From an uncultured Oscillospiraceae bacterium (GTDB taxonomy: Bacteria; Bacillota; Clostridia; Oscillospirales; Oscillospiraceae), in contig CAKUMO010000012.1 in NCBI GenBank assembly GCA_934667815.1, positions 5,563 through 69,562 on the forward strand: DNA of 64,000 nucleotides. Reading direction: 5' to 3'. Both the position numbers and the translations under genes were made by a program. Positions 1 through 9,207 of the stretch are shown piece by piece; the first letter of the stretch is position 1, and each line of letters begins with the position of its first letter. The notes beneath the pieces are model-generated. The model had not been told where the DNA came from, ran no database searches, and saw only the letters and a program-made list of their open reading frames with translations.

Positions 1-868
<868 letters not shown>

Positions 869-2218
869 CTAGACGCGGGCATTCTGCCACTTTCCGCTTT
901 TCCAGCGCAGCAGATAGACCGTCGCCTTAAAGGACTCGTCAAGGATGGAAGCGACCCAAATACCGGGCAAGCCCCAGCCCAGCACAACCGCCAGCAGCCA
1001 CGAAAACAGCACGTTGCAGCCCCAGCCGCTGGCGATGGAGGTCACAAGCGGCGTTTTGACATCGCCGTTGGCGTTGAAGGAATTCTCCGACACATGGTTC
1101 ACCGCACGCGGCAGCTCGACAAAGAAGTCGATGGCCATGATCTTCGCCGCAGCCGAGAGGATCTCCGGATCGTGCGTAAAGATGGACAGCAGCGGCGTGT
1201 GCAGCGCCAGTGCCAGAAGCGACACCGTGCCGTTGCACAGGAGCGCAAGCAGGAGATCCTGCCGGTAAAGCCGCTTGACAAGGTCGAGCCGCTGCGCACC
1301 GCGGTGCCGCCCCATCAGAATGCCGCCCGCATTGCCAAGAGACAGGCTGATCCGCGAGGTGTAGGTCACGATGTTCGTCACATAGAGCTTTGTGTTGATG
1401 ACCGCGATGCCAAGGCCGGTAATGAAGCCGGTCGTCACCATCTGGGAGAACGTATACGACACGATGCTCATACCCGCAGGTGCACCCAGGCGTAAAATGT
1501 CCCATCCAAGCCTCCCCTGAAAGCAAAAGCGGAAGGGGCAGCGCCTGCGCACGAAGAAAATGCCGGAAAGCAGCAGCCCCGCAAGCTGTGCCGCCGCGCC
1601 GCACAGCGCCACGGCCTGCACGCCCGAAACGGGCAGCAAAACGCCGCCGTAAAGAGCGATATAGCACAGCAGAAGGTTCAAAACGTTGCTGACGATACCC
1701 GAGAGCATGGAAATGCGGGAGTAGCCGTGACAGATAAGCAGATTGTTGACATAGCTCATCGTCGCCGTCAGCGGGAATGCCAGACCCGCGATGCGCAGAT
1801 AATCCGCCGCAAGGCCGTGCACCTCGCCCTTGAGATTCATGAGCCGCATAAGAGGCGCCGCCCCGCCGCATATTCCGAGACCGATCAGTGCGCTTATCCC
1901 AATGGCCAGCACCAGACCGGTTCCGGCCGCGGCACGCACCTTCGGCAGGTTCTTCGCCCCCAGGGCGATGCTTGAAATGATGACCGTACCCTTGCTGACC
2001 ATGTTCAACACGGCAACGGCAATGTTGATGACCTGCTGCGCCACGCCCGCCGCGCTGACCGCAGCATCGGCGTAGCCCGAGAGGATCAGCGTACTGACCG
2101 TACCATAGAGCAGGACAAAGATATTCTCCAGCAGCAGCGGAATGGTCAGGCCGATCAGGCCGATGGTCTTGCCGTTCTCGCGGAAGGTGGAGATGGATTT
2201 ATCGTAAAGCTTTATCAT
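869..2218 (-). CDS. MATE family efflux transporter
   Basis: 449 residues, about the usual MATE length, with around 12 hydrophobic segments in two pseudo-repeats beginning near residues 15 and 245. Known MATE proteins export organic cations, drugs or metabolites in exchange for H+ or Na+. The start is ATG at 2218, 10 bp after the stop of the upstream GH2 gene, with only a weak ribosome site, so translation may depend on coupling. A multidrug-type exporter inside a glycan locus is common in gut Clostridia, but its cargo is unknown; it might remove a toxic sugar derivative or simply be a passenger. Family assignment is confident, role is not. Confidence 0.85.
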   Translation of the reverse strand: MIKLYDKSISTFRENGKTIGLIGLTIPLLLENIFVLLYGTVSTLILSGYADAAVSAAGVAQQVINIAVAVLNMVSKGTVIISSIALGAKNLPKVRAAAGTGLVLAIGISALIGLGICGGAAPLMRLMNLKGEVHGLAADYLRIAGLAFPLTATMSYVNNLLICHGYSRISMLSGIVSNVLNLLLCYIALYGGVLLPVSGVQAVALCGAAAQLAGLLLSGIFFVRRRCPFRFCFQGRLGWDILRLGAPAGMSIVSYTFSQMVTTGFITGLGIAVINTKLYVTNIVTYTSRISLSLGNAGGILMGRHRGAQRLDLVKRLYRQDLLLALLCNGTVSLLALALHTPLLSIFTHDPEILSAAAKIMAIDFFVELPRAVNHVSENSFNANGDVKTPLVTSIASGWGCNVLFSWLLAVVLGWGLPGIWVASILDESFKATVYLLRWKSGKWQNARV

Positions 2219-2227
2219 TGCGCCGCT

Positions 2228-4549
2228 TCAAAGCTCCATATCCAGCCGGCAGCCTGTAAGCCCGTCGCTGCAAGCGAGCAGCTCGAGGTGCTTCTGACCG
2301 TTTTCCGGACGAACTGCAACGGTGATCTTGCCCATGTACATCTGCCGTTCCGGCAGGGTCACTGGATTGTGGTCGCAGTTGTCCGACCCGGTACCGACGA
2401 TCCTCGCCGGTGCATTCACAGAAAAGCGCACGAAGGGCGCAGCATCCGGGACGCTCCTGCCCTGCGCATCGAGGCAGTCGCAGGTGAACAGTGCAAGATC
2501 GCGGCCGTTGGCCTCAAACTCGTTATCTAAGTGCAGGCGCAGGCGAACCGGCCGCCCCGTTGTGACGCGCACATCCTCGCAGACGGCTTGCCCCGCAAGG
2601 AAGCCCGTCACGCGCAGCTCACCCGGAGCATAGGGAACCTCCCATTCGCCATGGCCGTAAGGCTCGATGGTCTTTTTCCCGCAGCTTTCGCCGTTCAAAA
2701 ACAACTCCAGCGTATCGCAGTTGGTATAAACCGTAACGAGGATGTTCTGCCCCTCCAGGCCCGCAAAGTTCCAGTGCGGCACGATGTGCGCCATAGGCTG
2801 GCTCGTCCAGTGGGCTTTGTTCTGATAAAATGCGCCCTTTTTCTGCAAAAACAGGTCGATCGCACCGGAAAGCGAGCACACGCGCGGCCACTCGGCCTCG
2901 CCGCGATGCTCAAAGGCAATCCACTGATACGCCCCGATGACGTAGGGCCGCTGCATCAGGTGCTTCCATGTCCGCTCGTGGTTCCAGAACCACTCGTTGA
3001 CCTGCGTGTCCTTGTCGCGGGCGCGGCCATAGGCGTTTGCGGCGAAATTCCAGTCGCGTGTGGTACCCGAGGCCGCGCACTCCGAGGCAAGGATGGCTTT
3101 GTCAGGATAGACCGCATGGACGGCGTCGAACAGCGGGAGATTATAGTTGATGCCGATGATGTCGGAATCGTCGTAGATCGTCGAATGATCGGGCGTTTTG
3201 TCCTGCGCCGCAAGCACAAAGCGCGTGGCATCCAGCTTGCGGATGTGCGCGGCGATGGCGCGGTGCAGCCGTCTGCCGACATCGCTGACATGATAGGGTT
3301 CTTCATTGCTCGTAGACCAGAAGATCACGCTCGGGCGGTTGCGGTCGCGCAGGATGAGCGAATCGAGCTGCTCGAAGGCTTCTTTGGTCGTCTCGAACCA
3401 ACGTGCCTCGGCCATGACCAGAATCCCCAGCTCGTCGCAGGCATCGAGATAGGCGCTGCCCTGCTGATAGTGGCTGGTGCGGTAGCCGTTCGCGCCCATT
3501 TGCTTCACGAGCTGCATCTTGTAGCGTGCAACATTGTCCGGCACGGCAAGGCCGGTCAGGCCGCAGTCCTGGTGGCCGCAGACCCCCTTGATAAAGGTTG
3601 GTTTGCCGTTGAGCAGGAGCCTGTTTTCCGAAATTTCAACCGTGCGGAAGCCGATGTGCGTTGTGTCCTCGTCGCAGGGCTGGCCATCTCTGCAAAGCGT
3701 CGTGCGAACGGTGTAGAGATTCGGCGTTTCGCAGTCCCAGAGCAGCGGATCGGTCACGGTCGCTTCATAATGCAAAACGCCCTTTTCCCGCGCCGGAAGC
3801 GTCAGCGTTTCCTCCGCAGAAGCGACACACGCGCCGTTTTTGTCCAGAAGCTCGGATCTTGCCGTAATTTGATGGTCCTCATCATCGGCATTGACGACCG
3901 TCGTCTCAAAACTTACCTGCCAACGGTGCTCGTCCAGCTTCTTTGTCGGTGCATAAACGCCCCAGAGTGCGATGGCCACACGGTCGGTGATCGTCAGACG
4001 CACATCGCGGTAGATGCCGCCGCCCTGATACCACCAGCCCTCGAAATTCTGCCGGTCGATGTAGACCGCAAGGACGTTTTCTTGATTGTAATATACATAA
4101 TCGCTGATGTCCAGCTCAAACGTGTTATAGGCCGAAAAATTGTGGCCCATGCGGCAGCCGTTGAGATAGACCGTGCACTCGCCCGCCACACCGTCAAACC
4201 GCAGCAAAACGCGCTTGCCCTCCGTTCCCTCCGGCATTTGAAAATGCCTGCGGTACCATGCGTTGTCATAGTGTAGGAAGCCAAGCGCGTTGTTTTCGCG
4301 TTCGTCAGGCGTTCCGGAGATCACATAGTCGTGCGGAACGCGCACAAATTCCCACCGCTCGTGGGTCAAAAGCCCGATGTCGGAGACGAACTGGTCCGGC
4401 TGATCGGGATAGCGATAGGTCGCAGGCCCGGCCTGTTTTCGCTCGGTCTTGCTTTGGGAGTAGACCGGCCCTTTCCATGCAGGCCGGGGCGTTTCGATGT
4501 CGCCGCGGTGAAACCGCCAACCGTCGGTGAACAAAATTTCTTGTCTCAT
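2228..4549 (-). CDS. Beta-galactosidase-like glycoside hydrolase family 2, with DUF4982-type C-terminus
   Basis: 773-residue retaining exo-glycosidase. Order: N-terminal jelly roll (about 1-190), Ig-like domain (about 195-305), catalytic TIM barrel (about 310-590) and C-terminal beta domains like DUF4982 (about 600-773). The acid/base pair is visible as N415-E416 in WSTSNEEP, and the likely nucleophile is E490 in ILASECA. No signal peptide, so it acts on imported oligosaccharides. I chose the ATG at 4549 over the one at 4561 because GAGGGAAG lies just upstream of it. Beta-galactosidase is the best guess; related enzymes include beta-glucuronidases and exo-beta-glycosaminidases. An 83 bp gap upstream may hold an internal promoter. 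Confidence 0.85.
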   Translation of the reverse strand: MRQEILFTDGWRFHRGDIETPRPAWKGPVYSQSKTERKQAGPATYRYPDQPDQFVSDIGLLTHERWEFVRVPHDYVISGTPDERENNALGFLHYDNAWYRRHFQMPEGTEGKRVLLRFDGVAGECTVYLNGCRMGHNFSAYNTFELDISDYVYYNQENVLAVYIDRQNFEGWWYQGGGIYRDVRLTITDRVAIALWGVYAPTKKLDEHRWQVSFETTVVNADDEDHQITARSELLDKNGACVASAEETLTLPAREKGVLHYEATVTDPLLWDCETPNLYTVRTTLCRDGQPCDEDTTHIGFRTVEISENRLLLNGKPTFIKGVCGHQDCGLTGLAVPDNVARYKMQLVKQMGANGYRTSHYQQGSAYLDACDELGILVMAEARWFETTKEAFEQLDSLILRDRNRPSVIFWSTSNEEPYHVSDVGRRLHRAIAAHIRKLDATRFVLAAQDKTPDHSTIYDDSDIIGINYNLPLFDAVHAVYPDKAILASECAASGTTRDWNFAANAYGRARDKDTQVNEWFWNHERTWKHLMQRPYVIGAYQWIAFEHRGEAEWPRVCSLSGAIDLFLQKKGAFYQNKAHWTSQPMAHIVPHWNFAGLEGQNILVTVYTNCDTLELFLNGESCGKKTIEPYGHGEWEVPYAPGELRVTGFLAGQAVCEDVRVTTGRPVRLRLHLDNEFEANGRDLALFTCDCLDAQGRSVPDAAPFVRFSVNAPARIVGTGSDNCDHNPVTLPERQMYMGKITVAVRPENGQKHLELLACSDGLTGCRLDMEL

Positions 4550-4572
4550 AGCTTCCCTCATATTCTGTGTAA

Positions 4573-4601
4573 ATTGCAGCAGTTTTTCAAATTCCCGTCA
4601 A
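4573..4601 (-). promoter_or_regulatory. Possible internal promoter before the last three genes of the train
   Basis: On the minus strand TTGACG (4596-4601) and TGCAAT (4573-4578) are separated by 17 bp, matching the sigma-70 consensus at 5 of 6 and 4 of 6 positions. It lies in the 83 bp gap upstream of the GH2 gene, one of the two largest gaps in the train. The implied start near 4566 would leave a very short leader. Position and spacing support it; the -10 is weak. Confidence 0.35.
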
Positions 4602-4632
4602 CCGCAAACTCTTTCAACTTTTTTCAGAATCC

Positions 4633-5259
4633 TCATTTTTCAAAGAAATAGGCTTCCGTTTCGGCACACAGGTAGTGATAAACGGGCAGATGCAGCTCCT
4701 GCACCTTGAAGGTCTCGCACTCCGGCACGCGGATGCAGCAGTCGCAGAGCGTGCGCAGTCTGCCGCCTGCTTCGCCGGTCAGGCCAAGCACCGCAACGCC
4801 GAGCGCCCGGGCGATTTCCGCCGCCGCGCAGACATTCTTCGCATTGCCGGAGGTGCTGATGCCCAGCAGCACATCGCCCTCCTTCGCCAGCGCCAGCACG
4901 CCCTGCGCATAGAGAAGCTCCGGCTCAACGTCGTTGCAGAAGGCCGTGTTCAGCGCCGCCATGGACGGCAGAGAAATCGCGGGCAGGCCGCATTGCAGCT
5001 TGTCAAGCAGGCTCTCGTCGAGCGGCTCCCAATTTTCACGCATTATTTCTCGTTTTCGTGCGCTGAGCGGACGTTTTTTCAAAAAGCCCTTCATCAGCTC
5101 GCCCACGATGTGCTCACAGTCGGCGCAGCTTCCGCCGTTGCCGCAGAGCAGGAGCTTGCCGCCGCGGCGGTAGCAGTCGATGAGAAGCTGCGCCGCCCGC
5201 TCGATGTCCTCGCGGCAGGCGGTCAGGGCAGGATAACGTACCAATAACTCTTCCAGCAT
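4633..5259 (-). CDS. SIS-domain sugar isomerase (GmhA/DiaA-like)
   Basis: 208-residue single SIS domain. The phosphosugar-binding loop GNGGSCADCEHIVGEL (about 41-56) and the second SIS loop GISTSGNAKN (about 133-142) match the GmhA/DiaA subfamily rather than GlmS. Family members isomerise aldose and ketose phosphates (sedoheptulose 7-phosphate) or act as non-catalytic regulators. AAGGAG lies 9 nt before the ATG. The gene follows a ROK kinase by 12 bp, so the natural reading is kinase then isomerase acting on one released monosaccharide. The substrate is unknown, and a heptose pathway is not otherwise visible here. Confidence 0.75.
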   Translation of the reverse strand: MLEELLVRYPALTACREDIERAAQLLIDCYRRGGKLLLCGNGGSCADCEHIVGELMKGFLKKRPLSARKREIMRENWEPLDESLLDKLQCGLPAISLPSMAALNTAFCNDVEPELLYAQGVLALAKEGDVLLGISTSGNAKNVCAAAEIARALGVAVLGLTGEAGGRLRTLCDCCIRVPECETFKVQELHLPVYHYLCAETEAYFFEK

Positions 5260-5271
5260 GAGTCTGTCTCC

Positions 5272-6213
5272 TTATAATAATGCCGTGGCCAGCGCGGCAT
5301 AGTCTCCGATGCTCTCGCCCAGCTCCGCCGCGACAATCTGGCAGCAGGCGGCGGACGCGGCAAGCGCCTCGCCGCGCAGCGATCGTTCCATGCTTTCGCG
5401 CAGCAGGTCGCCGCTTCTTGCAAAAATACTGCCGAGTACGATGCGCTGCGGGTTCAGAAGATCGATGAGAACAGCCAGTCCCCTGCCCAGATATTCGCCG
5501 CAGACGCGATAGACCTCCAACGCTGTCTCGTCGCCCGCGCGGGCGGCATCCGCGATGGATTTGGCTGTGACGCCTGCTTCGCCGTTCTGATAGTACGCCG
5601 GGCAAACGCCGCGCTGCACGCGCTCACGCGCCATGGCACAGCCGAGCTGTGCCAGTCCGCCGCCGCTGCAAAAGCCCTCAAAGGAGCCTTGTTTTCCGTA
5701 GCCGACCGGCCCAAAGCGCTCGAGGCGGAGGTGGCCGCACTCGCCGGCGTTATCGTTTGTGCCGGAATAGAGCTGCCCGTCCAGAATCAGACCCGCGCCC
5801 AGCCCCGTGCCGAAGGTCAAAAAGATCATGTTGCGCGTGCCGCGCCCCGCGCCGAACTTCCATTCGGCTACGGCGCAGGCGTTGGCATCGTTTTGCAGGT
5901 GCGCCGGTGCGCCAAAATGCCGTGCGGCAAGCGCCGTGACCGGCACATCGTCCCAGCCCGGCAGATTCGGCGGGCCTAAAATCACACCGTGCGCAGAGTC
6001 CAGCGGCCCGCCGCAGGAGATGCCGACCGCATCGGACTTGCCGTCCAGAATGCCGTCCGCCAATGCAAACAGGCGCTCAAGCATGGCCTCCGGCGAGACG
6101 GAATGATCGGTCGGGCACTTTTCTTTCTTCAGAATTTGCAGGCGTTCGCCGTCCCAATTCGCAGTCACGGCGGCGCATTTCGTCCCGCCGATGTCCAGTC
6201 CCAGCAGCTTCAT
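5272..6213 (-). CDS. ROK-family sugar kinase lacking the zinc-binding cysteine cluster
   Basis: 313 residues, typical for ROK. The ATP-binding LGLDIGGTK loop is at 4-12, the catalytic base is D109 in QNDANA, and ECGH (158-161) supplies the sugar-contacting Glu and His. The usual CxCGxxGCxE zinc motif is missing: the equivalent stretch around 169-182 reads PVGYGKQGSFEGFC. This alteration occurs in a ROK subgroup and does not by itself mean inactivity. No helix-turn-helix precedes it, so it is a kinase, not a ROK repressor. It lies 12 bp before the SIS isomerase and 10 bp after the beta-mannosidase-like gene, consistent with phosphorylating a released hexose. Confidence 0.8.
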   Translation of the reverse strand: MKLLGLDIGGTKCAAVTANWDGERLQILKKEKCPTDHSVSPEAMLERLFALADGILDGKSDAVGISCGGPLDSAHGVILGPPNLPGWDDVPVTALAARHFGAPAHLQNDANACAVAEWKFGAGRGTRNMIFLTFGTGLGAGLILDGQLYSGTNDNAGECGHLRLERFGPVGYGKQGSFEGFCSGGGLAQLGCAMARERVQRGVCPAYYQNGEAGVTAKSIADAARAGDETALEVYRVCGEYLGRGLAVLIDLLNPQRIVLGSIFARSGDLLRESMERSLRGEALAASAACCQIVAAELGESIGDYAALATALL

Positions 6214-6223
6214 AGGAATCTCC

Positions 6224-8530
6224 TTACAGAATGTTCGCTTTTTTCAAGAGTGTCTCGTATTGCGTCAGGGAGAACGGGATTTCTCCGCTGACATAGTGGT
6301 TGCGGTAGGTTTTCCCCTCGCAGACCAGCTCGAGCAGATAATAGTGGTTGCCCTGCGGGTCAAAGGGGATCGCGCCCAGCTCCGTCAGGGCATTGGCGTG
6401 CAGCGCCGTCTCGCCGGCGGCAAGGCATACGCCCGTTTCAATGTCCGTGACCGCATAAGACGCGCACTTTTCCGCGCGGAATTCATTCGCCGCAACGATT
6501 TGCAGCGCACCGTTCTTCGGCTCACGCAGCATAAGGCACAGCGGCTCCTGCGAGCGTCGAATATAGTCGAAGCACAGCTTTTTGTGGAAATAATAGTCCA
6601 CGCTGGCCTCGGTGATCTCCGGCCAGCCGTCGAGCAGATTCCACCAGATCAACCCGGTCCTGCGCCATTTTTCCGTGCGGAAGTGCTCGATGAAGAACTT
6701 AAAGCCCTCTGCTTGGAAATACTGGCTGGCCTTGGAAAAGTCCACCGGCGTTTCCGGCACCGTGCCGAAAAGCTCCGCGACCTGCTTATCGTTCAGATAT
6801 GGGCGGAAGGCATAGGGCTTGTTCTCGCCCGTTTCCATCATGCCGGTATGCAGCTTCCACTCGTCGTGGCCGCGGTTGGAAAGGTTTTCCGGAGAAATAA
6901 ATAGCCGCAGCGATTCCACGGAGGGACAGCCGAACGCCCCCATTTCGCTGACGAAGTGCGCATTTGAGTTTACATAATATTCTCCCTTATAATACCCGCG
7001 AGGCCCCCAGAGATGATCTTCGGGCATGCGGTTCGGGTCGCCGGAGGCATAAACCGCTCGGCTGACATAGGGCGAGCTTGGCAGAAAATCGCGCCACGGA
7101 TCCACGCGCCGCAGAACCTCGGGAATGGTCACGCGCGTGATGCGGTTTTCGTTCGGATCACCGGAGACAATTTCCCAGTACGCCGCCGCAACGTCGCACT
7201 CGTTGTCGCCGGCCCAGAGCGCGATGCTCGGATGACGGCGCAGTTTTTTGACGATCGTTTCGACCTCGTGCGCAATTTTCCGCTGAAATTCCTCATTTTG
7301 CGGATAGGTCGCGCAGCCCATGGCGAAGTCCTGCCAGACCAGAATGCCGTGACGGTCGCAGAAGTCGAAAAACGCGTGATCCTCGTACACACCGCCGCCC
7401 CAGCAGCGCACCATGTTGCAGTTGGATTCCCACAAAAGCGCAAGCGCCTTATCCAGCCGCTCGGCGTCGCGGGAATGGAAGGTATCCAGCGGCACCCAGT
7501 TCGTGCCGCGGATGTAGGTCTTTTCGCCGTTGACAAAGAAGCAGAACTCCCCGCTTCCCTGCGCATCAGTCGTATCCGTGCGGACCAGGCGCACCGTGCG
7601 TACGCCGAAGGCAAAGCGCCGCTCGTCCACGACCTCGCCGCGATAGGACAGCGTTGCGCACACATCGTAGAGCGCGGGCTCGCCCAGATCGCGCGGCCAC
7701 CAGAGCTGCGGGTTTTTCAGTGAAAAGTGGAAGCAGCCGCGATTGTGCCAGAGCTTGTCAAGGCAGTAGTCAAAGCGGCTCTCGCCGCAGACGCCCGTCA
7801 GCCGCAGCGAATAGTCCTGCGAAAAATCGCCGTCCAGCACCGTCTCATATACGCAGTGCAGCCCGGCCCCGCCCTCGGAAAGCGTCACCGTCGTGAGATA
7901 AATATCCTGTAGATAATCTTTCTTTTTCTCAACAATCGAGCAGCCGCGCCAGAGTCCGCCGGAGATGCAGCGCGGGAAAATGTCCCAGCCAAAGCTGTGC
8001 GCGGCCTTGCGCACCATGAGTGATCCCGCGTTGTAGGGATTGTGAACAAAGACGTCCGCGTCCGTTTCCAGCGTCCGCGCTTCGATGCACACGGGCTTGA
8101 TGTGCACGACCAGCTCGTTCTCGCCCGCACGAATACCCTCGGCAAAAAACTCGTGCGCAAGGAACATATTGTCCGTCGTTCCGAGCAGGCAGCCGTTGAG
8201 ATAAATTTCAGAAATGGTGTCGATGCCCTCGAAGCGCAGGAACGCACGCGAAGCGTCCCCGTCAAACCCGAACCGCCGCACATACCAGAGGTGGCGGTTT
8301 TCAAGCTCCTGCAATTTTAGAGGATTTGTTCCGAAAAACGGGTCGTCCAGCAGCCCCGCCGCCTGCAAATCCAGCTCAAAATTGCCGGGGACGCTGCCGT
8401 TCAGCTTCAAAAAGCCCGCCGCCTGCAAGGCACTCCCGGTGCAAAGCGGCTCGGAATGCCGCCGCACCTGACTGTGCTCCGCGACAAACAGCGTCCACGT
8501 TCCGTTCAGGGATCGTTCGCGTGCGTACAT
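6224..8530 (-). CDS. Glycoside hydrolase family 2, beta-mannosidase-like
   Basis: 768 residues. The N-terminal jelly roll has the beta-mannosidase-like stretch SVPGNFELDLQAAGLLDDP (46-64) and LENRHLWYVRRF. The catalytic barrel has the acid/base E444 in WAGDNECD and the nucleophile E529 in FVSEMGAFG. WAGDNE and SEMG favour the mannosidase branch of GH2 over LacZ. No signal peptide, so the enzyme is cytoplasmic. ATG 8530 was chosen because AAGGAG sits 10 nt upstream, whereas the ATG at 8536 is only about 3 nt from it. It would trim beta-linked mannose or a similar sugar from imported oligosaccharides. Exo-beta-glucosaminidase is an alternative. Confidence 0.82.
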   Translation of the reverse strand: MYARERSLNGTWTLFVAEHSQVRRHSEPLCTGSALQAAGFLKLNGSVPGNFELDLQAAGLLDDPFFGTNPLKLQELENRHLWYVRRFGFDGDASRAFLRFEGIDTISEIYLNGCLLGTTDNMFLAHEFFAEGIRAGENELVVHIKPVCIEARTLETDADVFVHNPYNAGSLMVRKAAHSFGWDIFPRCISGGLWRGCSIVEKKKDYLQDIYLTTVTLSEGGAGLHCVYETVLDGDFSQDYSLRLTGVCGESRFDYCLDKLWHNRGCFHFSLKNPQLWWPRDLGEPALYDVCATLSYRGEVVDERRFAFGVRTVRLVRTDTTDAQGSGEFCFFVNGEKTYIRGTNWVPLDTFHSRDAERLDKALALLWESNCNMVRCWGGGVYEDHAFFDFCDRHGILVWQDFAMGCATYPQNEEFQRKIAHEVETIVKKLRRHPSIALWAGDNECDVAAAYWEIVSGDPNENRITRVTIPEVLRRVDPWRDFLPSSPYVSRAVYASGDPNRMPEDHLWGPRGYYKGEYYVNSNAHFVSEMGAFGCPSVESLRLFISPENLSNRGHDEWKLHTGMMETGENKPYAFRPYLNDKQVAELFGTVPETPVDFSKASQYFQAEGFKFFIEHFRTEKWRRTGLIWWNLLDGWPEITEASVDYYFHKKLCFDYIRRSQEPLCLMLREPKNGALQIVAANEFRAEKCASYAVTDIETGVCLAAGETALHANALTELGAIPFDPQGNHYYLLELVCEGKTYRNHYVSGEIPFSLTQYETLLKKANIL

Positions 8531-8544
8531 ATTCATTTCTCCTT

Positions 8545-9201
8545 TTACAGTGCGGTCAGGAAGCCGATCAGACGGTCGGCGATCCTTCTGTGGCCTGCAT
8601 CATTCGGATGCAGGCCGTCGGGGTTATACAGCTCCCTCAGCAGCGGCACGCGCGGCTGAAGCCCGCTCGTGCGGAACAGATCGAGCACCGGCACGGCGTA
8701 ATAGCCGCAGATCTCCGTGATCGCATTGACATACTCCACCAGCTTCGCCTGTCTGGGGGCGCCGGTGTCTCCGTGGTCGAGGATCTCCTCGTCCGCGCGG
8801 TGCGTCGGCGTGAGAACGACAAGCTGCGCGTAGGGGTAGCGCATGATAAGCTTCTCCAGAAGCGCGTGCAGCGCACCGCAGAAGGTGTCCTCGCCACGGT
8901 CGTCCGGCGTGCCGAGGGCGGCGTCGCCGTGACCGAAGTCATTCGTGCCGCCGAATACGACGACGATGTCCGCATCCGGGATCATATCTTTCACGCGCGA
9001 GGCGTAGTAGCGGTCATAGGCTGGCTCGGCCGAGGGCGTATGCTGCGGCGCAATGCGCGTTCCGCCGATGCCATAGCCATAGCTGATCGCGCCGGTATCC
9101 TTGGCCACCAGACCCCAGAAGGACTTTTCAAGGCACGATGCCGCGCATCCTTCAGTAATGCTGTCTCCTAAAAATGCAATCTTCTTATTTTTCAGCTCCA
9201 T
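8545..9201 (-). CDS. SGNH/GDSL hydrolase, probable cytoplasmic carbohydrate esterase
   Basis: 218 residues with all SGNH blocks: FLGDSITEG with S14, GGTRI (block II, about 46-50), GGTNDFG with N87, and DGLHPNDAGH with D195 and H198. No signal peptide or transmembrane segment. Family members deacetylate acetylated sugars, or act as lipases or arylesterases. Lying between a lipoprotein SGNH hydrolase and a GH2 gene, deacetylation of imported acetylated oligosaccharides is the likely job, freeing them for the glycosidases. It starts 6 bp after the upstream stop with a GGGG ribosome site. Confidence 0.8.
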   Translation of the reverse strand: MELKNKKIAFLGDSITEGCAASCLEKSFWGLVAKDTGAISYGYGIGGTRIAPQHTPSAEPAYDRYYASRVKDMIPDADIVVVFGGTNDFGHGDAALGTPDDRGEDTFCGALHALLEKLIMRYPYAQLVVLTPTHRADEEILDHGDTGAPRQAKLVEYVNAITEICGYYAVPVLDLFRTSGLQPRVPLLRELYNPDGLHPNDAGHRRIADRLIGFLTAL

Positions 9202-9207
9202 GAAGGC

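Noticed and set aside
2531-4276. A 581-codon plus-strand frame opposite the GH2 gene
   Set aside because: Antisense to an enzyme with intact catalytic motifs; no ribosome site and no recognisable domain.
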